Origin: Planctomycetaceae bacterium
GTDB lineage: Bacteria; Planctomycetota; Planctomycetia; Planctomycetales; Planctomycetaceae
Length of the DNA stretch: 64,000 nt
NCBI GenBank assembly: GCA_041398825.1
Contig: JAWKTX010000005.1
Span: forward strand, 124,001-188,000
Direction of reading: 5' to 3'
Part shown: positions 35,190 through 43,809 of the stretch, one piece after another
Layout of the letters: each line of letters begins with the position of its first letter
Numbering within the stretch: the stretch's first letter is position 1
Position numbers and translations under genes: made by a program
Notes under the pieces: model-generated
Told to the model about the DNA's origin: nothing
Databases searched by the model: none
Seen by the model: the letters and a program-made list of their open reading frames with translations, nothing else

Positions 35190-36701
35190 TCAGGACATGC
35201 TTTCTGCGGTCACGTCACCAACGGCTAACTTCAGCAGATCCGGCTGAGTCACATTGTTCATGTCCGTGACTTCCCCGGTGATCTGACCTTCGTGCATGAC
35301 AAGGATCCGGTCACTGACACCGATAATCTCCGGCAACTCCGAACTGACCACTATTACGGCTTTGCCCTGTTGAGCGAGTTTTTGAATCAGAAGATAGATC
35401 TCATATCGTGCACCAACGTCGATTCCGCGAGTTGGTTCGTCGAACATGATGAGTTCCGCATTGCGTTGCAGCCATCGTGCAAGCACAACCTTTTGCTGGT
35501 TGCCTCCTGACAGGTTCTTTGCCAGTTGTTCCTGACCGGGAATCCGAATATTCAGTGATTCCACGAATGATGCAAATGCATCGCGTTCCCTGCCCTGATG
35601 AACAACGCCCATAGAAGAAAACTGTCGCATGTTCGCCAGCGAAAAGTTCTCACGCACGCTGCGTCCCAACACCAAACCCTGAGACTTTCGATCTTCCGTC
35701 AGCAGCACGATGCCGTTCTGAATGGCTATGCGCGGGCTGGAAATCCTCAGTTGCCGTCCATCAAGCTCCATTTCTCCGGAATCCATTGGATCCGCGCCGA
35801 AGATCAGTCGCAGCGTTTCTGTTCGGCCGGAACCTACCAGGCCGGTGATTCCCAGAATTTCACCACGCCGAACCGACAGGCTGACATCACGAACAGCAGT
35901 TCCCCGGTTCAGGTGCCGTGCACAAAAGCGTTCCTCACCAATTTCGTGAGGAAGCTCTGGAAACTCCTGCTCAATAGAACGCCCCACCATCAGTTCGATA
36001 AGGCGTTGCCTGGAGAGAGAGCGGCATTGTTCATCAGCAACGTGCTGACCGTCGCGGAGCACAGTGACTACATCAGCGATTTCGAAGACTTCATCCAGGC
36101 GATGGCTGATATACACGATACCGATGCCGCGGCCTTTGAGCTCTTCTATGATCTGAAACAGGTGTCGAACTTCTTTCGGCGTCAGTGCCGCAGACGGTTC
36201 GTCCATGACCAGGATCCGAACATCCTGCGACAAAGCTTTTGCGATTTCCACTAATTGCTGCTGAGCAATCGACAGAGTCCGGCAGGGCACGTCGAGTGGT
36301 ATGGTGACTCCCATCAGTTCGAACAATTCGCCGGCTCGCTTCCGTTCTGCATTCCTCTGAACAAAGAACCGCGATGACTCGCGACCAAGGAAGATGTTTT
36401 CCCAGGCCGTCAATGCTGGAATCAGGTTGAACTCCTGATAAATCACTCCAATACCCGCGCGGATGGCATCGGATGGGTCGCTCAGAATGATGGGCTGATC
36501 GTTCATTCGGATGGAACCCGCATCCGGCTGATGTGCGCCGCCCAGCATTCGAATGAGCGTACTTTTTCCTGCGCCATTTTCTCCCATCAACGCGACAACC
36601 TGTCCCGCTTCAACCCGCAGGTTGACGTTTTGAAGCGCCTTTACACCCGGAAAGGATTTGCTGATTCCGGACATCTCCAGCAGTGGCGCAACGGACGTCA
36701 T
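35190..36701 (-). CDS. RbsA/MglA-type sugar ABC transporter ATP-binding protein (double ATPase)
   Basis: 503 residues from the ATG at 36701, the usual RbsA length. A GTG at 36869 would add 56 low-complexity residues. The first nucleotide-binding domain has GENGAGKST, LSIAQQQLVEIAKAL and ILVMDEPSAAL. The second has the degenerate Walker A GLVGSGRTE, LSGGNQQKVVLARWL and LIMFDEPTRGIDVG, as in all RbsA-type tandem ATPases. It would energise import of a pentose or similar sugar. The matching binding protein lies at 31.6-32.7 kb, but no RbsC permease is present between or beside them. Confidence 0.9.
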   Translation of the reverse strand: MTSVAPLLEMSGISKSFPGVKALQNVNLRVEAGQVVALMGENGAGKSTLIRMLGGAHQPDAGSIRMNDQPIILSDPSDAIRAGIGVIYQEFNLIPALTAWENIFLGRESSRFFVQRNAERKRAGELFELMGVTIPLDVPCRTLSIAQQQLVEIAKALSQDVRILVMDEPSAALTPKEVRHLFQIIEELKGRGIGIVYISHRLDEVFEIADVVTVLRDGQHVADEQCRSLSRQRLIELMVGRSIEQEFPELPHEIGEERFCARHLNRGTAVRDVSLSVRRGEILGITGLVGSGRTETLRLIFGADPMDSGEMELDGRQLRISSPRIAIQNGIVLLTEDRKSQGLVLGRSVRENFSLANMRQFSSMGVVHQGRERDAFASFVESLNIRIPGQEQLAKNLSGGNQQKVVLARWLQRNAELIMFDEPTRGIDVGARYEIYLLIQKLAQQGKAVIVVSSELPEIIGVSDRILVMHEGQITGEVTDMNNVTQPDLLKLAVGDVTAESMS

Positions 36702-36888
36702 TTGTGCGGGTTTCTTCGTTCTGAGGTCGTGCAGTTCTACCTGCCGGGAGGTCTCTCCCCCCCTCACCGGCTGTCTTTGATCAGATCCCGTGTTGCCCGA
36801 GGTGATGGGCGAAGAACCATCTCCGGCTCCGTCTTTCCCTTTCTTTGGTAGTTTGACGACTCCCGCCACAGAATCGTACCTGCATCCG

Positions 36889-38526
36889 TTATTTTTCCCC
36901 TGTCACGATCTGAAGGATATTCTGAGCATGATCGCGGACGCGGTCATAGGCATTCAGTGCGTTCAGAAAGGCAACCGTCACCTGCGGAGGCAGCGTTGTC
37001 TCAGACAGATCGTTCAGATGTGTTCGCCTCATCTCTTTGATCTGCTGCCGGATCTTCTTGCCCAGCGGATTGACGGATTCTGTCGCATCGACATTTTGCT
37101 TGCGGTACGCCTGACTGACGGCAACCACATAATCGACAGCGAACTGGTGCAGCGTGTTCAGATCCTGCGTTTGTGACTCTGTGAACCGAAGCTCCTCTTT
37201 TCGCAGCTTTTCGTCAAATCGGAGAATGGTTTCGATGTAGTCGCTGACCGACTCCCATTCATCAGCAAGTCGCAACTGCTGACGGCATTCTTCCGCCACA
37301 TTGTGAGGCACGCTTCCTGACAGGATGTCGGTAATGAAGTGCGAGACTTCGTCCTGAACACTATCGAGAATCTTCTCCCGATTTCGCAGCTTCAGCACAA
37401 GTGGTGAATCGTGTTCCTTCTGGTTCAGCAACTCGTGAAGCCAGCCCAGCATCTTCACGCACCCGTCACCCATTTTGAGGATTTCGTTGCGAGATTGTTC
37501 GATCGCCAGCAGCGGCGTTTCCAGCATCACGATGTCAAGGTCCGTCAGGCGTGGCTTCTCCTTGAACCCTTTCGATGGAACGATGCGTTCCAGCATTCGG
37601 GTGAAGAAAGGCACAAAACTGATAAACAACAGTGTATTCGCGATGTTGAAGCCTGTATGTGTGGCTGCAATCTGGGTCTCTATATTTGACGGAACGAAGG
37701 ACAGAATCAGTTTGGTGTACCATTGAAAAATGGCGGTAATCCAAAGAAATCCAAGCACATTGAAAATGATGTGAAAATAGGCTGCTCTTCGCGCATTTGT
37801 CGTGGCACCCAGTGTCGCCAGGTAGGCTGTGATTGTCGTTCCGATGTTCTCCCCGATCACCAGGGCTGCCGCGGTCGGGTATTCAATTACACCCGTTTGA
37901 GCCAGCGTAATCGTGATACCCAGTGTCGCCGAAGAAGACTGCACCAGCATTGTGAGCACACAACCGACAGTGGCACAGCCCACGACCCCCAAGTAACTGT
38001 CGGCCTGAAATCGATGGAACCACGCTTCAAATTCCGGGACTTCCTTGATGACTTTACAGGCACTGCCCATGGTCTCAAGTCCAAAGAAGACCATGCCTAT
38101 ACCCATAAAGACCATCGCCCAGCTGCGCCAGCGATCGCCCTTTGAGAACAAATAGACAAAAGCGAAGACACCGAGAATTGGTAACCCGTATTTTCCGATC
38201 TTGATGGCAATGATCCAACCGGTGATTGTCGTGCCGATATTGGCACCCATGATCACACCAATCGCCTGTTGCAACGTCATGACACCACTGTTTACAAATC
38301 CGACCACCATGACTGTCGTGACGGAACTGCTTTGAATTAAAGTCGTCACGAGTGTCCCAACACCCGTGGCCAGAAATCGGTTGTTCGTCACTGCCCCAAT
38401 CATGCGACGCAGACTGCTTCCTGCTACAGCCTGCATTCCTTCTGACATATACTTCATGCCCAGAAGGAAAATTCCGAGGCCTCCGATGAGACCAAAAACG
38501 AGTTTCGCGAGATTGTCTGCTGACAT
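36889..38526 (-). CDS. Na/Pi cotransporter family protein with PhoU-like C-terminus
   Basis: 545 residues. Two inverted repeats carry the QSSS signature (TTLIQSSSVTTVMVVGFVNSG and TMLVQSSSATLGITITLAQTG), each followed by a GANIGTTIT or GENIGTTIT motif. About nine membrane helices span residues 1-320. The last ~200 residues are helical and PhoU-like (VLKLRNREKILDSVQDEVSHFITDIL). It probably moves phosphate with sodium across the inner membrane. It lies upstream of the RbsA-type gene on the same strand. Confidence 0.88.
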   Translation of the reverse strand: MSADNLAKLVFGLIGGLGIFLLGMKYMSEGMQAVAGSSLRRMIGAVTNNRFLATGVGTLVTTLIQSSSVTTVMVVGFVNSGVMTLQQAIGVIMGANIGTTITGWIIAIKIGKYGLPILGVFAFVYLFSKGDRWRSWAMVFMGIGMVFFGLETMGSACKVIKEVPEFEAWFHRFQADSYLGVVGCATVGCVLTMLVQSSSATLGITITLAQTGVIEYPTAAALVIGENIGTTITAYLATLGATTNARRAAYFHIIFNVLGFLWITAIFQWYTKLILSFVPSNIETQIAATHTGFNIANTLLFISFVPFFTRMLERIVPSKGFKEKPRLTDLDIVMLETPLLAIEQSRNEILKMGDGCVKMLGWLHELLNQKEHDSPLVLKLRNREKILDSVQDEVSHFITDILSGSVPHNVAEECRQQLRLADEWESVSDYIETILRFDEKLRKEELRFTESQTQDLNTLHQFAVDYVVAVSQAYRKQNVDATESVNPLGKKIRQQIKEMRRTHLNDLSETTLPPQVTVAFLNALNAYDRVRDHAQNILQIVTGEK

Positions 38527-38686
38527 TGAACCTGAACCGGATTGTGAATTATTTGTTAATATTTGGTGAAGATCCTACCGCCGACATTTACCCCTGTCGC
38601 TCGATTTGGCTCCTCTTTTCCTGTGTTTTTGGTAGCTCTCACTGACGGTTGTCCCAAAATTCTCGGGCCACCTGACCGGATCAAAC

Positions 38687-39400
38687 ATGCGGGCCACAGA
38701 TTCCACAACTGCTGCCATCATTCTGTGTGGAGGACACAGCTCTCGAATGGGGACCGACAAAGCCACGCTGTCACTGGCCGGCGAAACTCTGCTGCAAAGG
38801 ATGGTTCGGATTGTTCAGGAAACCCGTGCTGAATCTGTCGCGGGCAATTCCGGGGCAGAACCGGCAGTTGTCGTTGTGGCTGCATCCGAACAGGAACTGC
38901 CGGTACTGCCTGACTCCGTCGAAATCGTCCGTGATCTTCAACCCGATCTGGGGCCTCTCATGGGACTCGCCACCGGACTCCGGTTCATCGCCGGGCGTTA
39001 CGGCCCAGAAACCGCGACACTGGTCACAGCGTGTGATTCTCCGGAGCTCCAGTCTGATGTGATCCTGTATTTGCTGAACTGTCTGAACGACGGCGCATCT
39101 GTCGTACCCTGTGACGAATGCATCGAAGACGGCAAGGGAGTGCTTGTTCCAGCTCCTTCGTCACAGATCTATCCCCTTTGCGCTGTCTATCGCGCGGGTC
39201 TGTATGCTTTGGCACAGCAACTTCTGGCAGCCGATGTTGCCCGATGTCGTTCCTTCGCGCTGGCAAGTCATCCGAGATGGGTACCACGTTCCGAACTGCG
39301 ATCTTTTGATCCCGATTTGCGTTCGTTGAACAATATCAATACGCCTGGAGAACTTGCTGAGCTTAAGCGTCGACTGAAAACCGACTATCCTTCCGCATGA
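38687..39400 (+). CDS. mobA: Molybdenum cofactor guanylyltransferase
   Basis: 237 residues. It starts AAIILCGGHSSRMGTDKATLSLAGETLL, the nucleotide-binding signature of MobA (LxGGxSxRMGxDKA). RDLQPDLGPLMGLATGL and TACDSPELQ follow, the family's substrate and metal sites, and NNINTPGELAEL ends it. It attaches GMP from GTP to molybdopterin, giving the bis-MGD cofactor used by formate and formylmethanofuran dehydrogenases and others. It is followed by a transporter gene in the same direction after about 60 bases. Confidence 0.88.
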   Translation: MRATDSTTAAIILCGGHSSRMGTDKATLSLAGETLLQRMVRIVQETRAESVAGNSGAEPAVVVVAASEQELPVLPDSVEIVRDLQPDLGPLMGLATGLRFIAGRYGPETATLVTACDSPELQSDVILYLLNCLNDGASVVPCDECIEDGKGVLVPAPSSQIYPLCAVYRAGLYALAQQLLAADVARCRSFALASHPRWVPRSELRSFDPDLRSLNNINTPGELAELKRRLKTDYPSA

Positions 39401-39460
39401 ACACCACAGCTACCCAGCACACGACATCCTTCTCGACGCCTCGCGAAAGCTGATTCACCG

Positions 39461-40522
39461 TTGTCCAACAGTCGCAAACCGTTTGTCCAAATCTTTCACC
39501 TGGTGACACAGCACTGGTTTCTTTGTGGACTGATGCTGGTGATCCCTGCTGGAATCCTTCTGGGAACCTCGGAAACCGCCAGAGAGATGGCTGATTCCCT
39601 GCGAAAAATTCCCGGGACGTTGCTGACGGCTGTGATTTTGTTCTTGATGTCGATCACGCTTGATTCCAGTCGTCTGGTAGCCTCGGTACGTTCTCCCAAA
39701 GCCGTTCTCCTGGCAACGCTGATCAACCAGTTGATCATGCCGTTGATGGCAATGCCGATCCTTCCGCTGATTAGTTCACCCGACCTGAGACTCGGGCTCT
39801 TGATTGCTTCCATCGTCCCCTGCACGATGGCGGCAGCTTCGGTGTGGACGCGCATGGCGAATGGGAATGATGCGGTTTCGTTACTAGTCACTCTGCTGAC
39901 CAATTCACTTTGTTTTCTTGTGATTCCCATCTGGCTTTCGTTTGCAGTCTCTGGTCAGCAACTGAACTCCGTCGCTGAAACACTCGCCTTTACCCCGATG
40001 GCGGCCCGCCTGGTGAAAGGGGCGGTTCTGCCTGTCTTTTTCGGGCAACTCGTTCGCCTGATTCCTCATATTCGATCGGAAGTCGATCGCAGGAAAAAAG
40101 TGTACAGCAATTCTGCTCAAATCATTTTGCTGTTTATTGTTTATATGTCCGCACTCACCGGAGGAACGCAGTTTTCCGAAGACGCAAAACCTCCCGACGT
40201 CAGCGTATTCCTGACGGTGCTGCTGGCCTGCAACGCACTTCATATCTGCGGAATGATTGTCTGCTCACTGGCCTGTTACTTCTTCAGCATTCGACCGGAG
40301 GATAAAATTGCCGTGATCTTTGCCGGCAGTCAGAAGACTTTGCCTGTGGGTGTCGCAGTTGCCCAGGCCAGTGGCGTGCCATTGGCAATTGTGCCGATGC
40401 TGATGTTTCATGCTTCACAACTGTTTGTCGACACGTGGGTCGCAGCCCGGATTGCTTTGCCACGAACATCGGATCGAACAGACGCCGGAGAGACAAAGAA
40501 CTGTTCGGAACAACAATCCTGA
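39461..40522 (+). CDS. Bile acid:sodium symporter-like membrane transporter
   Basis: 353 residues starting at a TTG; the next in-frame ATG would cut into the first membrane helix. About ten helices are visible. Features of the BASS/SBF fold are SITLDSSRLVASVRSPKAVLLATLINQLIMPLMAMPI, SIVPCTMAAASVWTRMANGNDAVSLLVTLLTNS and AVIFAGSQKTLPVGVAVAQ, which match the helix-4 and helix-9 crossover regions. It probably co-transports an organic anion with sodium; the substrate cannot be inferred. Confidence 0.8.
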   Translation: MSNSRKPFVQIFHLVTQHWFLCGLMLVIPAGILLGTSETAREMADSLRKIPGTLLTAVILFLMSITLDSSRLVASVRSPKAVLLATLINQLIMPLMAMPILPLISSPDLRLGLLIASIVPCTMAAASVWTRMANGNDAVSLLVTLLTNSLCFLVIPIWLSFAVSGQQLNSVAETLAFTPMAARLVKGAVLPVFFGQLVRLIPHIRSEVDRRKKVYSNSAQIILLFIVYMSALTGGTQFSEDAKPPDVSVFLTVLLACNALHICGMIVCSLACYFFSIRPEDKIAVIFAGSQKTLPVGVAVAQASGVPLAIVPMLMFHASQLFVDTWVAARIALPRTSDRTDAGETKNCSEQQS

Positions 40523-40698
40523 TGTTTCTTTTCAGCACAACTGTGTGCTCCAGGGCACATTGCAATCGCCTCGGGGCGTAATCTGGCGGATTGTTGAAAT
40601 CGGGTCTATCCATTCTCCGAAGGCAATGTATGATGATTGACCGTTTGGGATAGCTATTCCCGCCTCTGTTCTACTCTGCGAAACGCATGGAGGTTTCG

Positions 40699-40965
40699 AT
40701 GTCCAAACAGACCGAAGAACAACAACAGCTGCCCAGTTGTCATGAAATTGAAGCCGATGTTCGTCGTGAACTTCTGGCAACTGAGGGCGTCACCGTCAAG
40801 TCGCTGGTTGTCCGGCGTCTGGATAACGGTGTCTGCCTGCAGGGAGTCATTCGATTCGATGGTGCAGAATTTGATTTAGGCGACTCGATTCGACGGATCC
40901 CCGGGATCGATCGCATTCTGAATCACATGGTCATTTGCAATGACGCTGACGCTCGCGACTGTTGA
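40699..40965 (+). CDS. Small BON-domain-like protein
   Basis: 88 residues from the ATG at 40699, with GGAGG (40689-40693) five bases upstream; an ATG at 40687 is part of that site. It reads CHEIEADVRRELLATEGVTVKSLVVRRLDNGVCLQGVIRF, then SIRRIPGIDRILNHMVI. This alternation of helix, strand, NG-x-V-x-L-x-G and a closing V/I-x-x-I-x-N helix resembles a BON domain. There is no signal peptide. Function unknown. Confidence 0.6.
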   Translation: MSKQTEEQQQLPSCHEIEADVRRELLATEGVTVKSLVVRRLDNGVCLQGVIRFDGAEFDLGDSIRRIPGIDRILNHMVICNDADARDC

Positions 40966-41024
40966 TCTTCCCGTCTCGTCGTGACTGCTGAGAACTTTCT
41001 CCGGACAACTGCAAGCGTTGCCGA

Positions 41025-42173
41025 ATGCCATTAACTTTGAACTCTTCGCATAAAGTGGACTGCGTTCGCGTAACCTGCATTGAATATCTGCATGCCTTAC
41101 CGCACATCTTTCGGTCGGCCTCCGACTCGATGCGTCTGGAGGCTGCTGCCATGTTCGGTGCTGTCTTTGAAGACTTCCTTACTCTTCGTGAGGTCTTATC
41201 ATCACGCTCTTCCACAATTCGGCTGACAGGCGTCCTCGGCCATGGGCTTCCGGCGCCTGAGACCATTGGTCCTCACGCATCTTCCAGCGAGTGCTGGGAA
41301 TTCACGACTGACGTCAACGACCTTGACCAGTTCATCGTGCGGTCTGCTGCCCGTGGCGACTCCATTCTCATTATTGCACCAGAGAGTCAGGGAACTCTGT
41401 GCCGTCTGATTCAACTCGTTGAAGAAAACGCCGTCAATAATGACCAGCTCATCGGCGTGCCTTCCAAATGGATTCGTGTGTTCTCTGACAAGATGGACTG
41501 TCACCAATGGTTGTCTGACCGCAGCATTCCTTCGATCCCAACCTCGACGATGGTGTATGACCAGAAACAGTTGTTTCCTGGAACTGTGGTGATCAAGCCA
41601 CGAGATGGTGTGGGCAGTGACCGCGTATTCTGCGGAACATACAACGATTGTCTTGCGCGCGTTCAGCACTCAAATGGTGCCGCGGGAACCCGTCCTTTTA
41701 ATGGCTCTGAATGGATTATTCAGCCATTCATATCGGGCAAATCATACTCCATCGGTTTCCTGGGAAGTGGCGTCGCTGGCAAGTCCATCGCACTTCCGCC
41801 AACAGAACAGTTTGTCCACCTTGACGACGGCCTGTTAGCTTACAAAGGTGGGCGGATTGGTATTTGCGAGGTCGCTTCTGAAGCGGATCGCTCGCGGATA
41901 CTGAAGTTGCAATCTCTTTTACAACCCAACCTTCCGGCTTTTCGTGGCTATTTAGGAGTGGACATTGTTGTGCCTGAGGATGCAAATTTGGGCGCGTTAG
42001 CCGTGGAGATTAACCCTCGGCTCTGCACTTCCTACGTCGGTTACCGACAATTCCTCAAGGGAAATCTGGCTGCCCAAATGCTGGCATTGGGTGATTTGAC
42101 CATCGATATCAATGAACAGACTTCGCGGTCTGTCCGATTCGACGTCAGCGGCAACTTCGTCCTCGACCCGTGA
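41025..42173 (+). CDS. ATP-grasp ligase resembling MfnD (tyramine-glutamate ligase)
   Basis: 382 residues. The N-terminal pattern (IEYLH...SMRLEAAAMFGAVFEDFLTL, then SILIIAPESQGTLCRLIQLVEEN and IRVFSDKMDCHQWL) parallels archaeal MfnD. The ATP-grasp core is seen as GTVVIKPRDGVGSDRVF, EWIIQPFISGKSYSIGFL and ALAVEINPRLCTSYVGY, the last with metal-binding Glu and Asn. MfnD joins glutamate to tyramine in methanofuran synthesis, and planctomycetes are known to carry H4MPT/methanofuran C1 genes. The upstream mobA gene would fit, because formylmethanofuran dehydrogenase relatives use molybdopterin. The specific substrate is inferred; ATP-grasp membership is clear. A GTG at 41055 is an alternative start. 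Confidence 0.7.
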   Translation: MPLTLNSSHKVDCVRVTCIEYLHALPHIFRSASDSMRLEAAAMFGAVFEDFLTLREVLSSRSSTIRLTGVLGHGLPAPETIGPHASSSECWEFTTDVNDLDQFIVRSAARGDSILIIAPESQGTLCRLIQLVEENAVNNDQLIGVPSKWIRVFSDKMDCHQWLSDRSIPSIPTSTMVYDQKQLFPGTVVIKPRDGVGSDRVFCGTYNDCLARVQHSNGAAGTRPFNGSEWIIQPFISGKSYSIGFLGSGVAGKSIALPPTEQFVHLDDGLLAYKGGRIGICEVASEADRSRILKLQSLLQPNLPAFRGYLGVDIVVPEDANLGALAVEINPRLCTSYVGYRQFLKGNLAAQMLALGDLTIDINEQTSRSVRFDVSGNFVLDP

Positions 42174-42353
42174 TGTTTACCAGGGCCTGTCCGGTCTTCT
42201 GCAAACCATCACGTGCCGTGACAACTGACTTCTTCTGCTTTTTCCTGTAACAGTTTTGCCGCTAACGCGCCCTGAAAAATAACGCTTGCCAATTGTTGCG
42301 AGTCGTTTCCACAGTTTCGCAGGATTCAAACGCTGAGCCAGGGTGGTGTTAAC

Positions 42354-43289
42354 ATGTGCTTCTTCCTTAATCGAATCTGCCGAACCACTATCCAAACGTT
42401 TGCAACCGGTCTGGTAGCCGTCATGATGACGAATGCTCAGGCGCAACAGGATGAACTATTCTCCAGCCTTCGCGGAACGTCGGTTTTCGATACCGTCACA
42501 GCAACGACCACTTCCGGAACTTCCGCGGCTTCAAGGGTGACATCGATCGACGACGTCGCGAGCCTGTTACGAACGGCTGGATTTGAAACGACAACGTTGG
42601 ATGGACGATTGGTTTCCACCAGCAAAGAACAGGATCCCTGGACGTTTCCTGTGCTGGTTGAAATCTCCGACGATGAACGCCATTTGATTGTTTCACTGGG
42701 TCTGGCCGTGGTAAAGGATGCGAAAGAAGTCCCTGCAGCAACCTGGATTGGCATGTTGACAGCCAATCAAAAGCACCCGTCGATTCAGTTTGCCTACAAC
42801 CCAGACCGCACACGCACCGAGGTCATTTGCCAGATCCCGAACGCTGGCGTCGACGGTCTCACTTTGCGTGACAAGATCAACCAGCTGGCAATTCTTGCTC
42901 GGGATACCGATTCGGTCTGGAAACTCGAATCACCCAAATCCTCTCCAGCTTCGGAATCCCCGGACTCTTCTCTGACGAATCCGGCTCCACCAGCCGTTGA
43001 ACCGGACTCCGCGTCCTTGTCTTCACTCACCGGTCGATGGAGTGCCGCTCGCTCTGCCTCTGAAGCGTTTGCCGCTGAGTTCAAAGCTGATGGCTCGTTC
43101 GTTCTCGTTCATGTGAGTCAAGGCAAACAAACCCGAACAACCGGCAGCTTTTCCGTTCGCGGAACGACTCTCACGCTTAGTGGCGATGGACTTACCCTGA
43201 GCGGCTCTTTCCTGTCAAAGGGAGATGATGCTTTCGACTTTACGCCCGCTAACACAAACGCTGCGATTAACTTTAAGCGAGCAAAATAA
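42354..43289 (+). CDS. Secreted protein, YbjN-like region plus lipocalin-like C-terminus
   Basis: 311 residues with a signal peptide (TTIQTFATGLVAVMMTNAQAQQ). Residues 60-190 (DDVASLLRTAGFETTTLDGRLVSTSKEQDPWTFPVLVEISDDERHLIVSLGL) look like a YbjN/secretion-chaperone-like fold. A Ser/Pro-rich linker leads to a C-terminal ~95-residue domain (LTGRWSAARSASEAFAAEFKADGSFVLVHVSQGKQTRTTGSFSVRGTTLTLSGDG) resembling small planctomycete lipocalin-like domains. No enzyme motif. Stands alone. Confidence 0.6.
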   Translation: MCFFLNRICRTTIQTFATGLVAVMMTNAQAQQDELFSSLRGTSVFDTVTATTTSGTSAASRVTSIDDVASLLRTAGFETTTLDGRLVSTSKEQDPWTFPVLVEISDDERHLIVSLGLAVVKDAKEVPAATWIGMLTANQKHPSIQFAYNPDRTRTEVICQIPNAGVDGLTLRDKINQLAILARDTDSVWKLESPKSSPASESPDSSLTNPAPPAVEPDSASLSSLTGRWSAARSASEAFAAEFKADGSFVLVHVSQGKQTRTTGSFSVRGTTLTLSGDGLTLSGSFLSKGDDAFDFTPANTNAAINFKRAK

Positions 43290-43809
43290 GCTGGTTTTGC
43301 CATGCGATGCGGATAAGAAGCTGGCGTTGTTCCGGGCCCACAGCCGCGTCTACGCTGGTCCGCTTTCCACTTTGGAAAGCAAGGGAAAGAGCGAGCTCAC
43401 GGCTTCCTCCTTTGCGTCGGCGTTCCGAGGTGACGGTGTTCTGATCTCCCACAACGTGCTGAAGAGGGCTTGTGCCAATAAAGCGAGTGACCGCAAAGGC
43501 TTTGCTTGATTTGCCCCCGGCCAATGCTGAAGTCTTCCGAACGGAGATTCGACACGATTCGCTTCTGCGACCACCGTCTTTCACATCCAGCGGAAGCCCC
43601 CTTAATCTTCTGTTCGTGTGGTTGCGCTGACTCTCCCTTTGGGACCCCTTGAGCTGCTGCGTCCGCCGGATACCAGCGATGGTTAGCTTGACTTACTGCC
43701 GATGTCTCCCGACAACTCTGTTCAGCCTGATTACTGTGCTACAGCTCCGTTTTCTCGCCCTGCCTGCTGGCGTTTCTACAACCCACCTGCCTTCACCGAA
43801 AGTCTTTTC
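43290..43809. other. Gene-free stretch with a hairpin
   Basis: 520 bases between two plus-strand genes. The clearest structure is a perfect 8-base inverted repeat GCTTTCCA/TGGAAAGC with a 3-base loop (43362-43380), about 70 bases after the secreted-protein gene. It has no T-run. A smaller GCAAAG/CTTTGC repeat lies at 43494-43506. The second half is pyrimidine-rich on the plus strand and should hold the promoter of the hydrolase gene. Short open frames here show no coding character. Confidence 0.4.

Noticed and set aside
43225..43509. 94-codon open frame after the secreted-protein gene
   Set aside because: Starts inside the preceding gene in another frame, has no ribosome binding site and no conserved-looking sequence.
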